64,000 bases of DNA from Asaia siamensis (GTDB lineage: Bacteria; Pseudomonadota; Alphaproteobacteria; Acetobacterales; Acetobacteraceae), in the NCBI RefSeq assembly GCF_014635085.1, contig NZ_BMCH01000001.1, positions 341,151 to 405,150 on the forward strand, given 5' to 3'. Positions 18,231 through 26,328 of the stretch are shown piece after piece. A program made the translations under genes and the position numbers. Position 1 is the first letter of the stretch, and each line of letters opens with the position of its first letter. The notes beneath the pieces were generated by a model. It saw nothing but the letters and a program-made list of their open reading frames with translations. It did no database searches and was not told the origin of the DNA.

Positions 18231-18556
18231 CAATTCTCGTTGTCGTCGTTGTCTGTGGTGACTTCGATTTCCGATCCGAGATCGTCGTCGTCGTCATCCA
18301 GATCAGACGCGTCTTCCATGACGTCATCATCATCGTCATCATCTGCATCCAGATCGACGTCGATGTCTTCTTCGTCGCTCTTGGGAGAGTCTTTAGTCTG
18401 ATCGGCGGGGATATCGCCGCCGCGCTTGGGCTGGGGCAGATCGCTGGGCTGCTCTGCGCCACATTTCGGGCAAATCGCGGGAGCGCGATTCAGGTCGTAG
18501 AAACGCGCGCCACAAGAGACGCACACGCGCTTCAGACCGAGTTCTGGTTTTGCCAT
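18230..18556 (-). CDS. FYDLN acid family protein
   Basis: 108 residues. The N-terminal zinc ribbon (Cys12, 15, 29 and 32) includes the name-giving FYDLN at about 19-23. The rest is strongly acidic, with long Asp runs from about residue 62 to the end. The family (TIGR02300) is restricted to alphaproteobacteria and its function is unknown. It is divergent to aroA across about 170 bp, a neighbourhood seen often in the group. A secreted protein gene follows without a gap, though a terminator lies between the two coding cores. Confidence 0.9.
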   Translation of the reverse strand: MAKPELGLKRVCVSCGARFYDLNRAPAICPKCGAEQPSDLPQPKRGGDIPADQTKDSPKSDEEDIDVDLDADDDDDDDVMEDASDLDDDDDDLGSEIEVTTDNDDNEN

Positions 18557-18727
18557 GATGACTACCTGTCGATCCTGAACCGGTTGAAAAAAGAAGAGCG
18601 GCTTGAGCCGCGAAGCACGGGGCCATGCCAGCTTGCGCTCGCCATGTCAAATGCAACCTCGGTTTTTCATGCTAAAACCACCCGGAAAACAGATCGCGGC
18701 AATTGACAGCCGCGGCGCTGCATCGGA

Positions 18728-20083
18728 ATGAACGCTATCATGGAACATCATCCTTCTGCCCCCGTCATTCCTCTCTCCGTTGCACGCAATCCCGGCCCGC
18801 TTCGTGGCACGATTCGCGTTCCTGGCGACAAATCCATCAGCCACAGGGCGCTGATGCTGGCCTCTCTTGCAGAGGGGCGCACCGTCGTGACGGGGCTGCT
18901 CGAGGGGGAAGACGTCCTGCGCACCGCCGACGCAATGCGTGCGCTCGGTGCGACCATCACACGTGAAGCCGATCAGTGGGTGATCGATGGCAAGGGTGTC
19001 GGTGCCCTCCAGGAGCCAGCCGATGTGCTCGATATGGGTAATTCCGGCACTGCGGCCCGCCTGCTTTCCGGCATTCTGTCGAGCCATGCTATCACCAGCT
19101 TCATGACGGGCGATGCAAGTCTCCGCGGACGTCCCATGCGCCGCGTGACCCAGCCTCTTGCAGGTAATGGTGCCTGTTTTGCCACCCGCCTTGGCGAAAA
19201 GCTGCCCATGGCCATTATCGGCACGGGCGAGGCGACGCCGCTCTCCTATTGTCTGCCGGTCGCTTCGGCTCAGGTGAAATCCGCCATTCTGCTCGCTGGT
19301 CTGAATGCCGAGGGCAGGACACGGGTTGAAGAGCCGGTTGCGACGCGCGACCACACCGAAAACATGCTGCGTCATTTCGGTGTCGGTGTGGATGTCGGGC
19401 TGACCCCGACAGGCGGGCGCATCATCACACTCGAAGGTCGTGCGCGTCTCGTGGCCCGCGATGTGGTGGTGCCCGCCGATCCGTCATCTGCTGCATTCCC
19501 CATCGTTGCGGCAAGCCTCGTGCCGGGCTCGGAAATCCGTCTGCCGGGTGTCGGGCTCAACCCGCTGCGCACCGGTCTTTTCACGACGCTGCGTGAAATG
19601 GGAGCTGTGCTCGACATTGAAAACGAGCGCGTCGAAGGGGGAGAGCCCGTTGGCGATCTGGTGGTGCGCAGCGCCGCCCTGCGTGGTGTCGATGTGCCAG
19701 CCGATCGTGCCCCGTCGATGATCGATGAATATCCTGTTCTGGCGGTGGCCTGCGCTTTTGCCAGCGGCACGTCGCGTCTGCGCGGTCTTGAGGAGCTGCG
19801 CGTCAAGGAGAGTGATCGTCTTTCTGCGACTGTCGCGCTGCTCAAGGCCAATGGTGCCGATGTGCGCGTCGAGGGCGATGACATGATCATCGAGGGGCGT
19901 GGCAGCGCAGAAGGTCTGGGTGGCGGCCTTGTGGAAACACAGATGGATCATCGTCTGGCCATGAGTGCGATTGTCTTCGGGCTGGCTGCCGAAAAGCCGG
20001 TGCTCGTCGACGATACAGGCTTCATCAATACGAGCTTCCCTGGCTTCGTATCGCTGATGGCAGCGCTCGGGGCCGTTCTCTGA
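18728..20083 (+). CDS. aroA: 3-phosphoshikimate 1-carboxyvinyltransferase (EPSP synthase)
   Basis: 451 residues. It joins phosphoenolpyruvate to shikimate 3-phosphate in chorismate synthesis. VPGDKSISHRALM (PEP/S3P-binding Lys and Ser), NSGTAARLLSG, RPMRRV, LPVASAQVKSA and the C-terminal ELRVKESDRLSA are all present. The start could be the ATG at 18728 or the one at 18740; neither has a strong Shine-Dalgarno. It is immediately coupled to cmk (TGATG at 20081-20085). Confidence 0.95.
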   Translation: MNAIMEHHPSAPVIPLSVARNPGPLRGTIRVPGDKSISHRALMLASLAEGRTVVTGLLEGEDVLRTADAMRALGATITREADQWVIDGKGVGALQEPADVLDMGNSGTAARLLSGILSSHAITSFMTGDASLRGRPMRRVTQPLAGNGACFATRLGEKLPMAIIGTGEATPLSYCLPVASAQVKSAILLAGLNAEGRTRVEEPVATRDHTENMLRHFGVGVDVGLTPTGGRIITLEGRARLVARDVVVPADPSSAAFPIVAASLVPGSEIRLPGVGLNPLRTGLFTTLREMGAVLDIENERVEGGEPVGDLVVRSAALRGVDVPADRAPSMIDEYPVLAVACAFASGTSRLRGLEELRVKESDRLSATVALLKANGADVRVEGDDMIIEGRGSAEGLGGGLVETQMDHRLAMSAIVFGLAAEKPVLVDDTGFINTSFPGFVSLMAALGAVL

Positions 20084-20715
20084 TGCGCCTCATCATTGCT
20101 GTCGACGGGCCTGCCGCTGCTGGCAAAGGCACGCTTGCAAAGGCGCTTGCTGCCGCCCTTGATCTGCCTCATCTGGATACGGGGCTTCTCTATCGTGCGG
20201 TAGCGCGACAGATGATTCTCGCCGGGCTGGATCCTGCGGCAGATAGCGGCGAGCAGACAGCTCATGCGCTGCAGCCTGAAGACCTTCAGCGCAACGATCT
20301 GCGGGTTCCCGAAATCGATCGTGGCGCAAGCGCTGTCGCGACACAGCCTCCCGTCCGTGCGGCGCTGCTGAAGCGCCAGCGCGAATTCGCCATGGCAAGC
20401 GGCGCCGTGATCGACGGGCGTGATATCGGAACCGTTGTCTTTCCCGATGCCGATCTCAAGTTCTTTGTTACGGCCAGCGCCGCCGTGAGAGCGCTGCGTC
20501 GCTATCAGCAGATGCATGGCATGGCTGATCCGGTTCAGGCGGAGCTTGAGGAACTGGCGGCAGAGATCGAGGCGCGCGATCGCAAGGATGCCGAGCGCCC
20601 CGTCTCGCCGCTGCGCAAGGCCGATGATGCTGTTCTGGTCGAGACGGATCATCTCGACGCAAAGGCCGTGCTCACCCATGCGCTGTCAGTTGTCAGGTCG
20701 CGCTTTTCTGCCTGA
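20083..20715 (+). CDS. cmk: cytidylate kinase
   Basis: 210 residues, the usual length. The P-loop is GPAAAGKGT at residues 8-16. HLDTGLLYRAVA and VIDGRDIGTVVFPDADLKFFVTA are the CMP-binding and catalytic segments. It phosphorylates CMP and dCMP. Its start shares a base with the aroA stop codon. The order aroA-cmk-rpsA is conserved across proteobacteria. A large hairpin begins 3 nt after its stop. Confidence 0.95.
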   Translation: MRLIIAVDGPAAAGKGTLAKALAAALDLPHLDTGLLYRAVARQMILAGLDPAADSGEQTAHALQPEDLQRNDLRVPEIDRGASAVATQPPVRAALLKRQREFAMASGAVIDGRDIGTVVFPDADLKFFVTASAAVRALRRYQQMHGMADPVQAELEELAAEIEARDRKDAERPVSPLRKADDAVLVETDHLDAKAVLTHALSVVRSRFSA

Positions 20716-21059
20716 TTGATCTGCCGTCAGGAGACTCCACCTGTCTCCGGCAGATCTGCTCCTGAGAGCTCCTTGCCCTGTTTGCAGGGCTGGGGGTGAT
20801 CGGGGTGTTTCCGGGGCGGGAATTGGCAAAAACGGCCAGAATCCCGAGGTTTCCATTGACAAGCACCCGGCTGCGGGTGTCTGACGTCATGCAGCGTAAC
20901 GTCCCCTGCGCTTGCTCGCTCCGTAAAATTGAACGGGCGTCCTTTCTCTTTCCCGAAGGCTCATGGGTGGACCGATGTTCATGAGCACGCCGTCCGGCCA
21001 GGGTGTCGGGCGCAGACATTGGCCCGATCGTCACGATCGGCCCAGGATTACGAAAACAC
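20716..21059 (+). promoter_or_regulatory. rpsA leader region with several hairpins
   Basis: No gene is seen in these 344 bases. Three structures stand out. At 20718-20756 an 8-bp stem (gatctgcc and ggcagatc) stacks on a 6-bp stem (ggagac and gtctcc), with a 4-nt bulge. At 20775-20790 there is a 6-bp stem (gccctg and cagggc). At 21021-21042 there is a 9-bp stem with one bulge (gatcg, loop tca, cgatc), ending 17 nt before the rpsA ATG. None ends in a T-run. S1 is known to repress its own mRNA in E. coli through 5' hairpins, so a similar role is plausible. Confidence 0.5.
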
Positions 21060-22754
21060 ATGGCTTCAGCCACCAACACCGTCGAAGACTTTGCAGCTCT
21101 TCTTGACGAGACCCTCGGCCAGGACACGGGCTTTGACGGCTCCGTTGTTACCGGTCGCGTTATCCGCCTGACGGATGAGTTCGCGATTGTTGATGTCGGC
21201 CTCAAGAGCGAAGGTCGCGTTTCGCTCAAGGAATTCGGACCGCCGGGCACCGCGCCTGACGTTCGTCCGGGCGACGTGATCGAGCTTTATGTCGAGCGCT
21301 ACGAAGACCGTGACGGCTCCATCGTGCTGTCGCGCGAGAAGGCCCGTCGTGAAGAGGCATGGACCTCGCTCGAGCGTGCATTCGCGAACAACCAGCGCGT
21401 CAACGGCACAATCTATGGTCGCGTCAAGGGCGGCTTCACGGTTGATCTCGGCGGCGCCATGGCGTTCCTTCCGGGCAGCCAGGTCGATATCCGCCCCGTG
21501 CGCGATGTCGCTCCGCTCATGGGTCAGCCCCAGCCTTTCCAGATCCTCAAGATGGATCGCGCCCGTGGCAACATCGTTGTCTCGCGTCGTGCCGTTCTTG
21601 AAGAGACCCGTGCAGAGCAGCGTTCCGAGCTGATCCAGGGTCTGAAGGAAGGCATGATCCTCGACGGCGTGGTCAAGAACATCACCGATTACGGTGCGTT
21701 CGTTGATCTCGGCGGCGTCGATGGCCTCCTGCATGTCACCGACATTGCCTGGAAGCGCATCAACCACCCGTCCGAAGCGCTGCAGATCGGCATGCCGGTT
21801 CGCGTTCAGGTCATCCGCTTCAACTCCGACACGCAGCGCATCTCGCTGGGCATGAAGCAGCTTGAGGCTGATCCGTGGGAGAACGTGGCGATCAAGTATC
21901 CGCCGGGTGCTCGTTACTCGGGTCGCGTCACGAACATCACCGATTACGGTGCATTCGTTGAGCTCGAGCCGGGCGTCGAAGGTCTGGTACACGTTTCCGA
22001 GATGTCCTGGACGAAGAAGAACGTCCATCCGGGCAAGCTTGTCGCGACCTCGCAGGAAGTCGACGTCATGGTTCTCGACGTGGACAGCGCCAAGCGTCGT
22101 ATCTCGCTCGGCTTGAAGCAGGTTCAGCGCAACCCGTGGGAGCAGTTCGCCGAAGAGCACAAGGTCGGTTCGACCATCGAAGGCGAAATCCGCAACATCA
22201 CCGAATTCGGTCTGTTCGTGGGTCTCTCTGCCGATATCGACGGCATGGTGCACATGTCCGATCTCTCCTGGGACGAAGCCGGCGAAGCAGCCATGGCCAA
22301 GTTCGAGAAGGGTCAGGTCGTTCAGGCCAAGGTGCTCGACGTTGACGCCGAAAAGGAGCGCATCTCGCTCGGCATCAAGCAGCTGCAGGAAGATCCGGCA
22401 GCCGATACCCTGTCGCGCGTCCACAAGGGCGACATCGTGACCTGCCTCGTGACGTCGGTTCAGACCAACGGCATCGAAGTGAAGGTCGACGACGTTCTGA
22501 CCGGCTTCATCCGTCGTGCCGAACTGGCTCGCGACAAGGCTGAGCAGCGCCCCGAGCGCTTCGCAGTTGGCGAGAAGGTCGATGCGAAGGTTGTTTCCGT
22601 TGATCGCGCTTCGCGCAAGCTGGCTCTGACCATCCGTGGCCGTGAGGTCGAGGAAGACAAGGCAGCTATCAACGAATACGGTTCGTCCGACAGCGGTGCA
22701 TCGCTTGGTGACATCCTCGGTGCGGCGATCCGTCGTCGTAATACCGAAGTGTAA
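21060..22754 (+). CDS. rpsA: 30S ribosomal protein S1
   Basis: 564 residues from ATG at 21060. A 19-residue upstream in-frame extension from 21003 would run through the leader hairpin and is not preferred. Six S1/OB-fold repeats are visible, each with a form of ITDYGAFVDLGGVDGLLHVTDI (for example near 21682, 21940 and 22198). It binds mRNA on the small subunit and helps initiation on leaders with weak Shine-Dalgarno. Its own Shine-Dalgarno is weak (AGGA, 13 nt away), as in other rpsA genes. Confidence 0.97.
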   Translation: MASATNTVEDFAALLDETLGQDTGFDGSVVTGRVIRLTDEFAIVDVGLKSEGRVSLKEFGPPGTAPDVRPGDVIELYVERYEDRDGSIVLSREKARREEAWTSLERAFANNQRVNGTIYGRVKGGFTVDLGGAMAFLPGSQVDIRPVRDVAPLMGQPQPFQILKMDRARGNIVVSRRAVLEETRAEQRSELIQGLKEGMILDGVVKNITDYGAFVDLGGVDGLLHVTDIAWKRINHPSEALQIGMPVRVQVIRFNSDTQRISLGMKQLEADPWENVAIKYPPGARYSGRVTNITDYGAFVELEPGVEGLVHVSEMSWTKKNVHPGKLVATSQEVDVMVLDVDSAKRRISLGLKQVQRNPWEQFAEEHKVGSTIEGEIRNITEFGLFVGLSADIDGMVHMSDLSWDEAGEAAMAKFEKGQVVQAKVLDVDAEKERISLGIKQLQEDPAADTLSRVHKGDIVTCLVTSVQTNGIEVKVDDVLTGFIRRAELARDKAEQRPERFAVGEKVDAKVVSVDRASRKLALTIRGREVEEDKAAINEYGSSDSGASLGDILGAAIRRRNTEV

Positions 22755-22782
22755 TCTGCAGTCATTCTGCTGAAACACTATG

Positions 22783-22816
22783 AAAGGGCTGCTTCGGCAG
22801 CCCTTTTATTTTTTCT
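22783..22816 (+). terminator. intrinsic terminator after rpsA
   Basis: A 9-bp stem (aagggctgc and gcagccctt) with a ttcg tetraloop is followed by ttttattttttc, about 30 nt after the rpsA stop. It isolates rpsA from the glycosyltransferase genes downstream. Confidence 0.92.
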
Positions 22817-22951
22817 TGTGAACGAGATAGTAAACGTCATCTAAAATCTTCTGCTGAAGACTTTTGCAGTTCCTGTCTTTGGGTTAGACACGATCTTATC
22901 GGCAAGAGGGAATTGCCCCACTTGTTGCGAGGATGCGGTGGCGGGGGCTTC

Positions 22952-25900
22952 ATGGCTGTTATCTACAATACTAACTACACCCATAATCCCAACTCCTATC
23001 TGACCCTCGCGGTTGAGCGCGCAGCCCGCGCCCTTTTTGGCGCCGATCAGGTTCTGCTGGCCGATAACATGACGCTGGCGCAGGCAGCAGCTTCGGGTGA
23101 ACATGACACGCTGATCTGTATTGATGGTCAGCGGATCAATACTCAGCTGATGCGGCGTATCCGCCCGGCCTTTAAGACCATGATTCTCTGGACGTTCGAA
23201 GATCCCTTCATGCGGGACTTCAATGTCGAGAATTCAAATCTCTTCGATTTCGTTTTCACGAATGACCCTTCCTGCGCGGATCACTACCGCGGCAAGGGGC
23301 ATTATCTGCCGCTCGGTGCCAGCCGGACCATTCACCAGCGTGAGGTGAAAGACGGCGAAGCCCTCGATTACGATATCTTCTTCGCGGGCACGATGTGGCC
23401 AAATCGCGTCGAGACGCTGCGTCGCATCATTGCGGCTTTTCCGAAGGCCCGTCTCAAGCTCATCTGCCCCGGCAACGAATATCTTCCGCCGCTGCCTGCC
23501 GATCTGGCCGAGCTGGCAATCCAGCGTCCGGTCAGCCATGAGGCCTTTATCGATTTCGCGAATGCCAGCGCCGTGACGCTGACCATGTTCCGCGACTATG
23601 CGAGCCATGGCGATGTCAGTCAGGCGACGGCCCCGGGGCCTCGTTTCTACGAACTGGCTCTTGCCGGTGCGGCTCAGGTGGTCGAAGCCCCTGAGAGCAT
23701 GGACACGAAATACTTTGCCGAGATCGAAGGCACGTTCCTTGCGCGTGATGTCGATGGCGTGGTGAGCGCCGTGGCGGCTCTGCTCAATGACCGCACCCTG
23801 CGTCGCAACATGGCGCTTTCCGGCCAGAACTCGGTTCTGGAAGGGCATCTCTACGAGCATCGCCTCCGCAGAATGGCCGAGATCACCGGCGCGAATTTCG
23901 GTCGTACCGTGCCCGGTATTGAGCTGGCGCCCCGCCGTCGTCGCCTTCGCGTGCTGATGTGCACCCACTCGACCATTCATGAAGCGGCCTGGGGTGGTGT
24001 CGAGGTCTATCAGCAGACACTCTGCTCCATGCTCGGCCGTGAGATAGAATTTTTCTACTGGTTGCGTCGTGGCACACATTGCCGTCTGACCACAGCCAAC
24101 GGGCAGGAAGTCGAGCGTTACGACGTGCCTGAAGTGGGCTGGATGGATGCTATGTGTGACGGGCCGGAAGAAATGGCCTTCTCCAATGCGATCAGCCAGT
24201 ACAATTTCGATATTGTCCATTTCCAGCATCTCGGCCATCACGCCCTGTCGCTGCCGATCATTGCCAAGGCCTGCGGCGCCGGTGTGGTCTTCTCGGCGCA
24301 TGATTTCTGGCTGATCTCGTCCCGCTACAACCTGCTCAACCAGGATCTGCGTTATATTGAAGACGAGGTGAAATCGGTCGTTGCGAGCGATATCATCCTG
24401 AAGGTCGCAGAAAACATCGAATATGGCGGTGAGCAGACCCGTCGTGCCTTCATCGCCAAGATGCTGCACTCGGTCGATCTGATCCTGTTCGGGACCAAGC
24501 ATTCGCGCAATCTGACACATGAGATCTATCCGATCCTTGACCAGAAGCGCAGCCTGACGCTTGGTATTCCGTCACCCGAAAACACGATCCCGATCGTGCC
24601 CAAGGCTTATGAACCGCTTGGCGAGCGCCCGCTCAAGGTCGCGATCGTGGGTAACTTCCTGCGCACCAAGGGGGCGGACACCATTCTGAACCTGATCGAG
24701 ATCGCGCATCCCGATCACTTCGAATTCCATATCTTCGGCTATATTCACCCCGAATATGATGCTGTCATCAATGGCAAGCCGCGCCCGAATGTGAAGGTCT
24801 ATGGTCGTTATACGGCTGGTGATATCGCCGCTCTTCAGGTTGCCGATGTCGCGCTCAACCTGTCTATCTGGCCCGAAACCTATTGCATCTCGCTGTCAGA
24901 AGCCTGGCAGAATGGCCTCATCCCCATCGTGACCGATGTCGGCGCTCTTGGCGACCGAGTGGAAGATGGCGTCAATGGCTTCAAGGTGCCGATCGGTCGC
25001 GCCAATATGGTGCTTGAACGCCTCGAATTGCTGCGCTCGTCAGAAGTCATTCGTCGTTCGATCATGGGCAATATTTCCCCTGCACTCTGGACGCAGGCCG
25101 AGACCTACGCGAATGACATGAGGGAGGTCTATCGTGAGGCTGCCCCGGTTCGTGAGCTCGGCACGGCCGAAATGCAGATCGATGCCGGGCAGGTCCATCT
25201 GCTTCCGCATGCGTCGTGGCGCCATCAGGCCCCGCCGCGCCACATCTTTGATCCGCCGACCATTCGCGACCTCTCTGTCGAGATGCCTGAGCCTGTTTCC
25301 GACTGGTTCTCGATCCAAGGTGCCGAATATTACATCGACGATGTCTGCCACTTCGTTCTTGCCGAAAACGAGCCGGAGGATTTTGCTGGCGCCTACGAGT
25401 TCCATATTCGTGGCTGGCACGTTCTGCCCGGTGTCAGTTCTGCAGGGTCGATGTATGCCGTGCTGATCGGCGACGATACGTCACCTCTCGTATTCCTGCC
25501 CTGCATTCGCGAAGCGCGTGGCGACGTTGTGTCCATTTACCCCAATGCCCCCCGTCGTTCCGGTTTTGCCGGTCAGGCAGCGCTGCGTGGCAAGTGGTGT
25601 GAGGGCACGTTCCGCGTTGGCCTGATCAACGTCGTCAATGGCGCAGGTGCGTTCATGGTCACCTCGGTCGAGATCACGGTCAAGGATGGCAAGATCAACG
25701 AGATTCAGGTCGAGCGTCCCTCTAATGACCAGATCATGCGCGATTTCGATCGTATCTCGCATGCTGACGGTCATCTGCGTGGCATCAAGCTGAGTCGCCT
25801 GCATCGTCATGCGCAGTATCATCGCGCTGAAAACGACTTCCAGCATTATATCGATTCTCTGAGCGGGCTGATCGGCGATCCGGCGCCGCTTCTGACCGAT

Positions 25901-26308
25901 GACGGCAATCTGTTCATCCGTGGCTGGGGCTTCCTGCGTCAGCTCGAGCGTGCTGGGACGATGTCGGTGGCGCTCGTCGGGGGCACGACCAATGAGGCAT
26001 TCTTCTTCGCTCTCAACCGTTTCCTGCGTCACGATGTGAAGACCATTTTCCCGGATGCGCCGCTCTGCGTCGGGTTCGAGGGATGGCTGTCGATCGCCTC
26101 TGGCTATGCGAGCGATATGGATGGCGCCTACAGGCTGTGCCTCGTCAATACGGTGGGTGAGCAGATAGGGGTCAAGCCGCTCGATGTGGTGGTAACCGTC
26201 TCGAACGGTATCATCGCCTCAGTCACGCAGGCAGAAGTAACCGAGGCTATCGTGGATCATGTCAATCGGGCGATCGAAGCAAGTCTTGCTCCGGCGTTGG
26301 CTGGCTGA
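22952..26308 (+). CDS. giant glycosyltransferase: CgeB-like domain, GT4 domain and tandem C-terminal domains
   Basis: 1118 residues from ATG at 22952 (an upstream TTG at 22913 is less likely). Residues 1 to about 330 resemble CgeB/DUF3880 glycosyltransferases (ILWTFEDPF, DYDIFFAGTMWPNR, APGPRFYELALAGA). From about 330 to 740 a GT4 GT-B fold follows (AWGGVEVYQQ, KVAIVGNFLRTKGAD, ISLSEAWQNGLIPIVTDVGALGD). The last 330 residues contain two copies of a domain of about 130 residues. No signal peptide or membrane segment is seen. It heads a run of three glycosyltransferase genes; the product is probably a surface glycan or glycoprotein, but substrates are unknown. Confidence 0.8.
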   Translation: MAVIYNTNYTHNPNSYLTLAVERAARALFGADQVLLADNMTLAQAAASGEHDTLICIDGQRINTQLMRRIRPAFKTMILWTFEDPFMRDFNVENSNLFDFVFTNDPSCADHYRGKGHYLPLGASRTIHQREVKDGEALDYDIFFAGTMWPNRVETLRRIIAAFPKARLKLICPGNEYLPPLPADLAELAIQRPVSHEAFIDFANASAVTLTMFRDYASHGDVSQATAPGPRFYELALAGAAQVVEAPESMDTKYFAEIEGTFLARDVDGVVSAVAALLNDRTLRRNMALSGQNSVLEGHLYEHRLRRMAEITGANFGRTVPGIELAPRRRRLRVLMCTHSTIHEAAWGGVEVYQQTLCSMLGREIEFFYWLRRGTHCRLTTANGQEVERYDVPEVGWMDAMCDGPEEMAFSNAISQYNFDIVHFQHLGHHALSLPIIAKACGAGVVFSAHDFWLISSRYNLLNQDLRYIEDEVKSVVASDIILKVAENIEYGGEQTRRAFIAKMLHSVDLILFGTKHSRNLTHEIYPILDQKRSLTLGIPSPENTIPIVPKAYEPLGERPLKVAIVGNFLRTKGADTILNLIEIAHPDHFEFHIFGYIHPEYDAVINGKPRPNVKVYGRYTAGDIAALQVADVALNLSIWPETYCISLSEAWQNGLIPIVTDVGALGDRVEDGVNGFKVPIGRANMVLERLELLRSSEVIRRSIMGNISPALWTQAETYANDMREVYREAAPVRELGTAEMQIDAGQVHLLPHASWRHQAPPRHIFDPPTIRDLSVEMPEPVSDWFSIQGAEYYIDDVCHFVLAENEPEDFAGAYEFHIRGWHVLPGVSSAGSMYAVLIGDDTSPLVFLPCIREARGDVVSIYPNAPRRSGFAGQAALRGKWCEGTFRVGLINVVNGAGAFMVTSVEITVKDGKINEIQVERPSNDQIMRDFDRISHADGHLRGIKLSRLHRHAQYHRAENDFQHYIDSLSGLIGDPAPLLTDDGNLFIRGWGFLRQLERAGTMSVALVGGTTNEAFFFALNRFLRHDVKTIFPDAPLCVGFEGWLSIASGYASDMDGAYRLCLVNTVGEQIGVKPLDVVVTVSNGIIASVTQAEVTEAIVDHVNRAIEASLAPALAG
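25326..26250 (+). repeat. tandem C-terminal protein domain, two diverged copies
   Basis: Copy 1 (about 25326-25710) and copy 2 (about 25830-26250) share the protein pattern IRGW, AG-M, A-L-I/V-G, then R-DV--I-PDAP, GF-G, and finally a VGLINVV or LCLVNTV segment and VTV-(D/N)G-I. They are too diverged to be a recent DNA duplication. Predicted as mostly beta; possibly carbohydrate-binding (inference). Confidence 0.65.
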
Positions 26309-26328
26309 GTCGCGCACGAGACGCCTCC

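Noticed and set aside
21066-22778. 570-residue open frame antisense to rpsA
   Set aside because: rpsA on the plus strand is certain. The long antisense frame results from the repeated S1 codons and strong codon bias.
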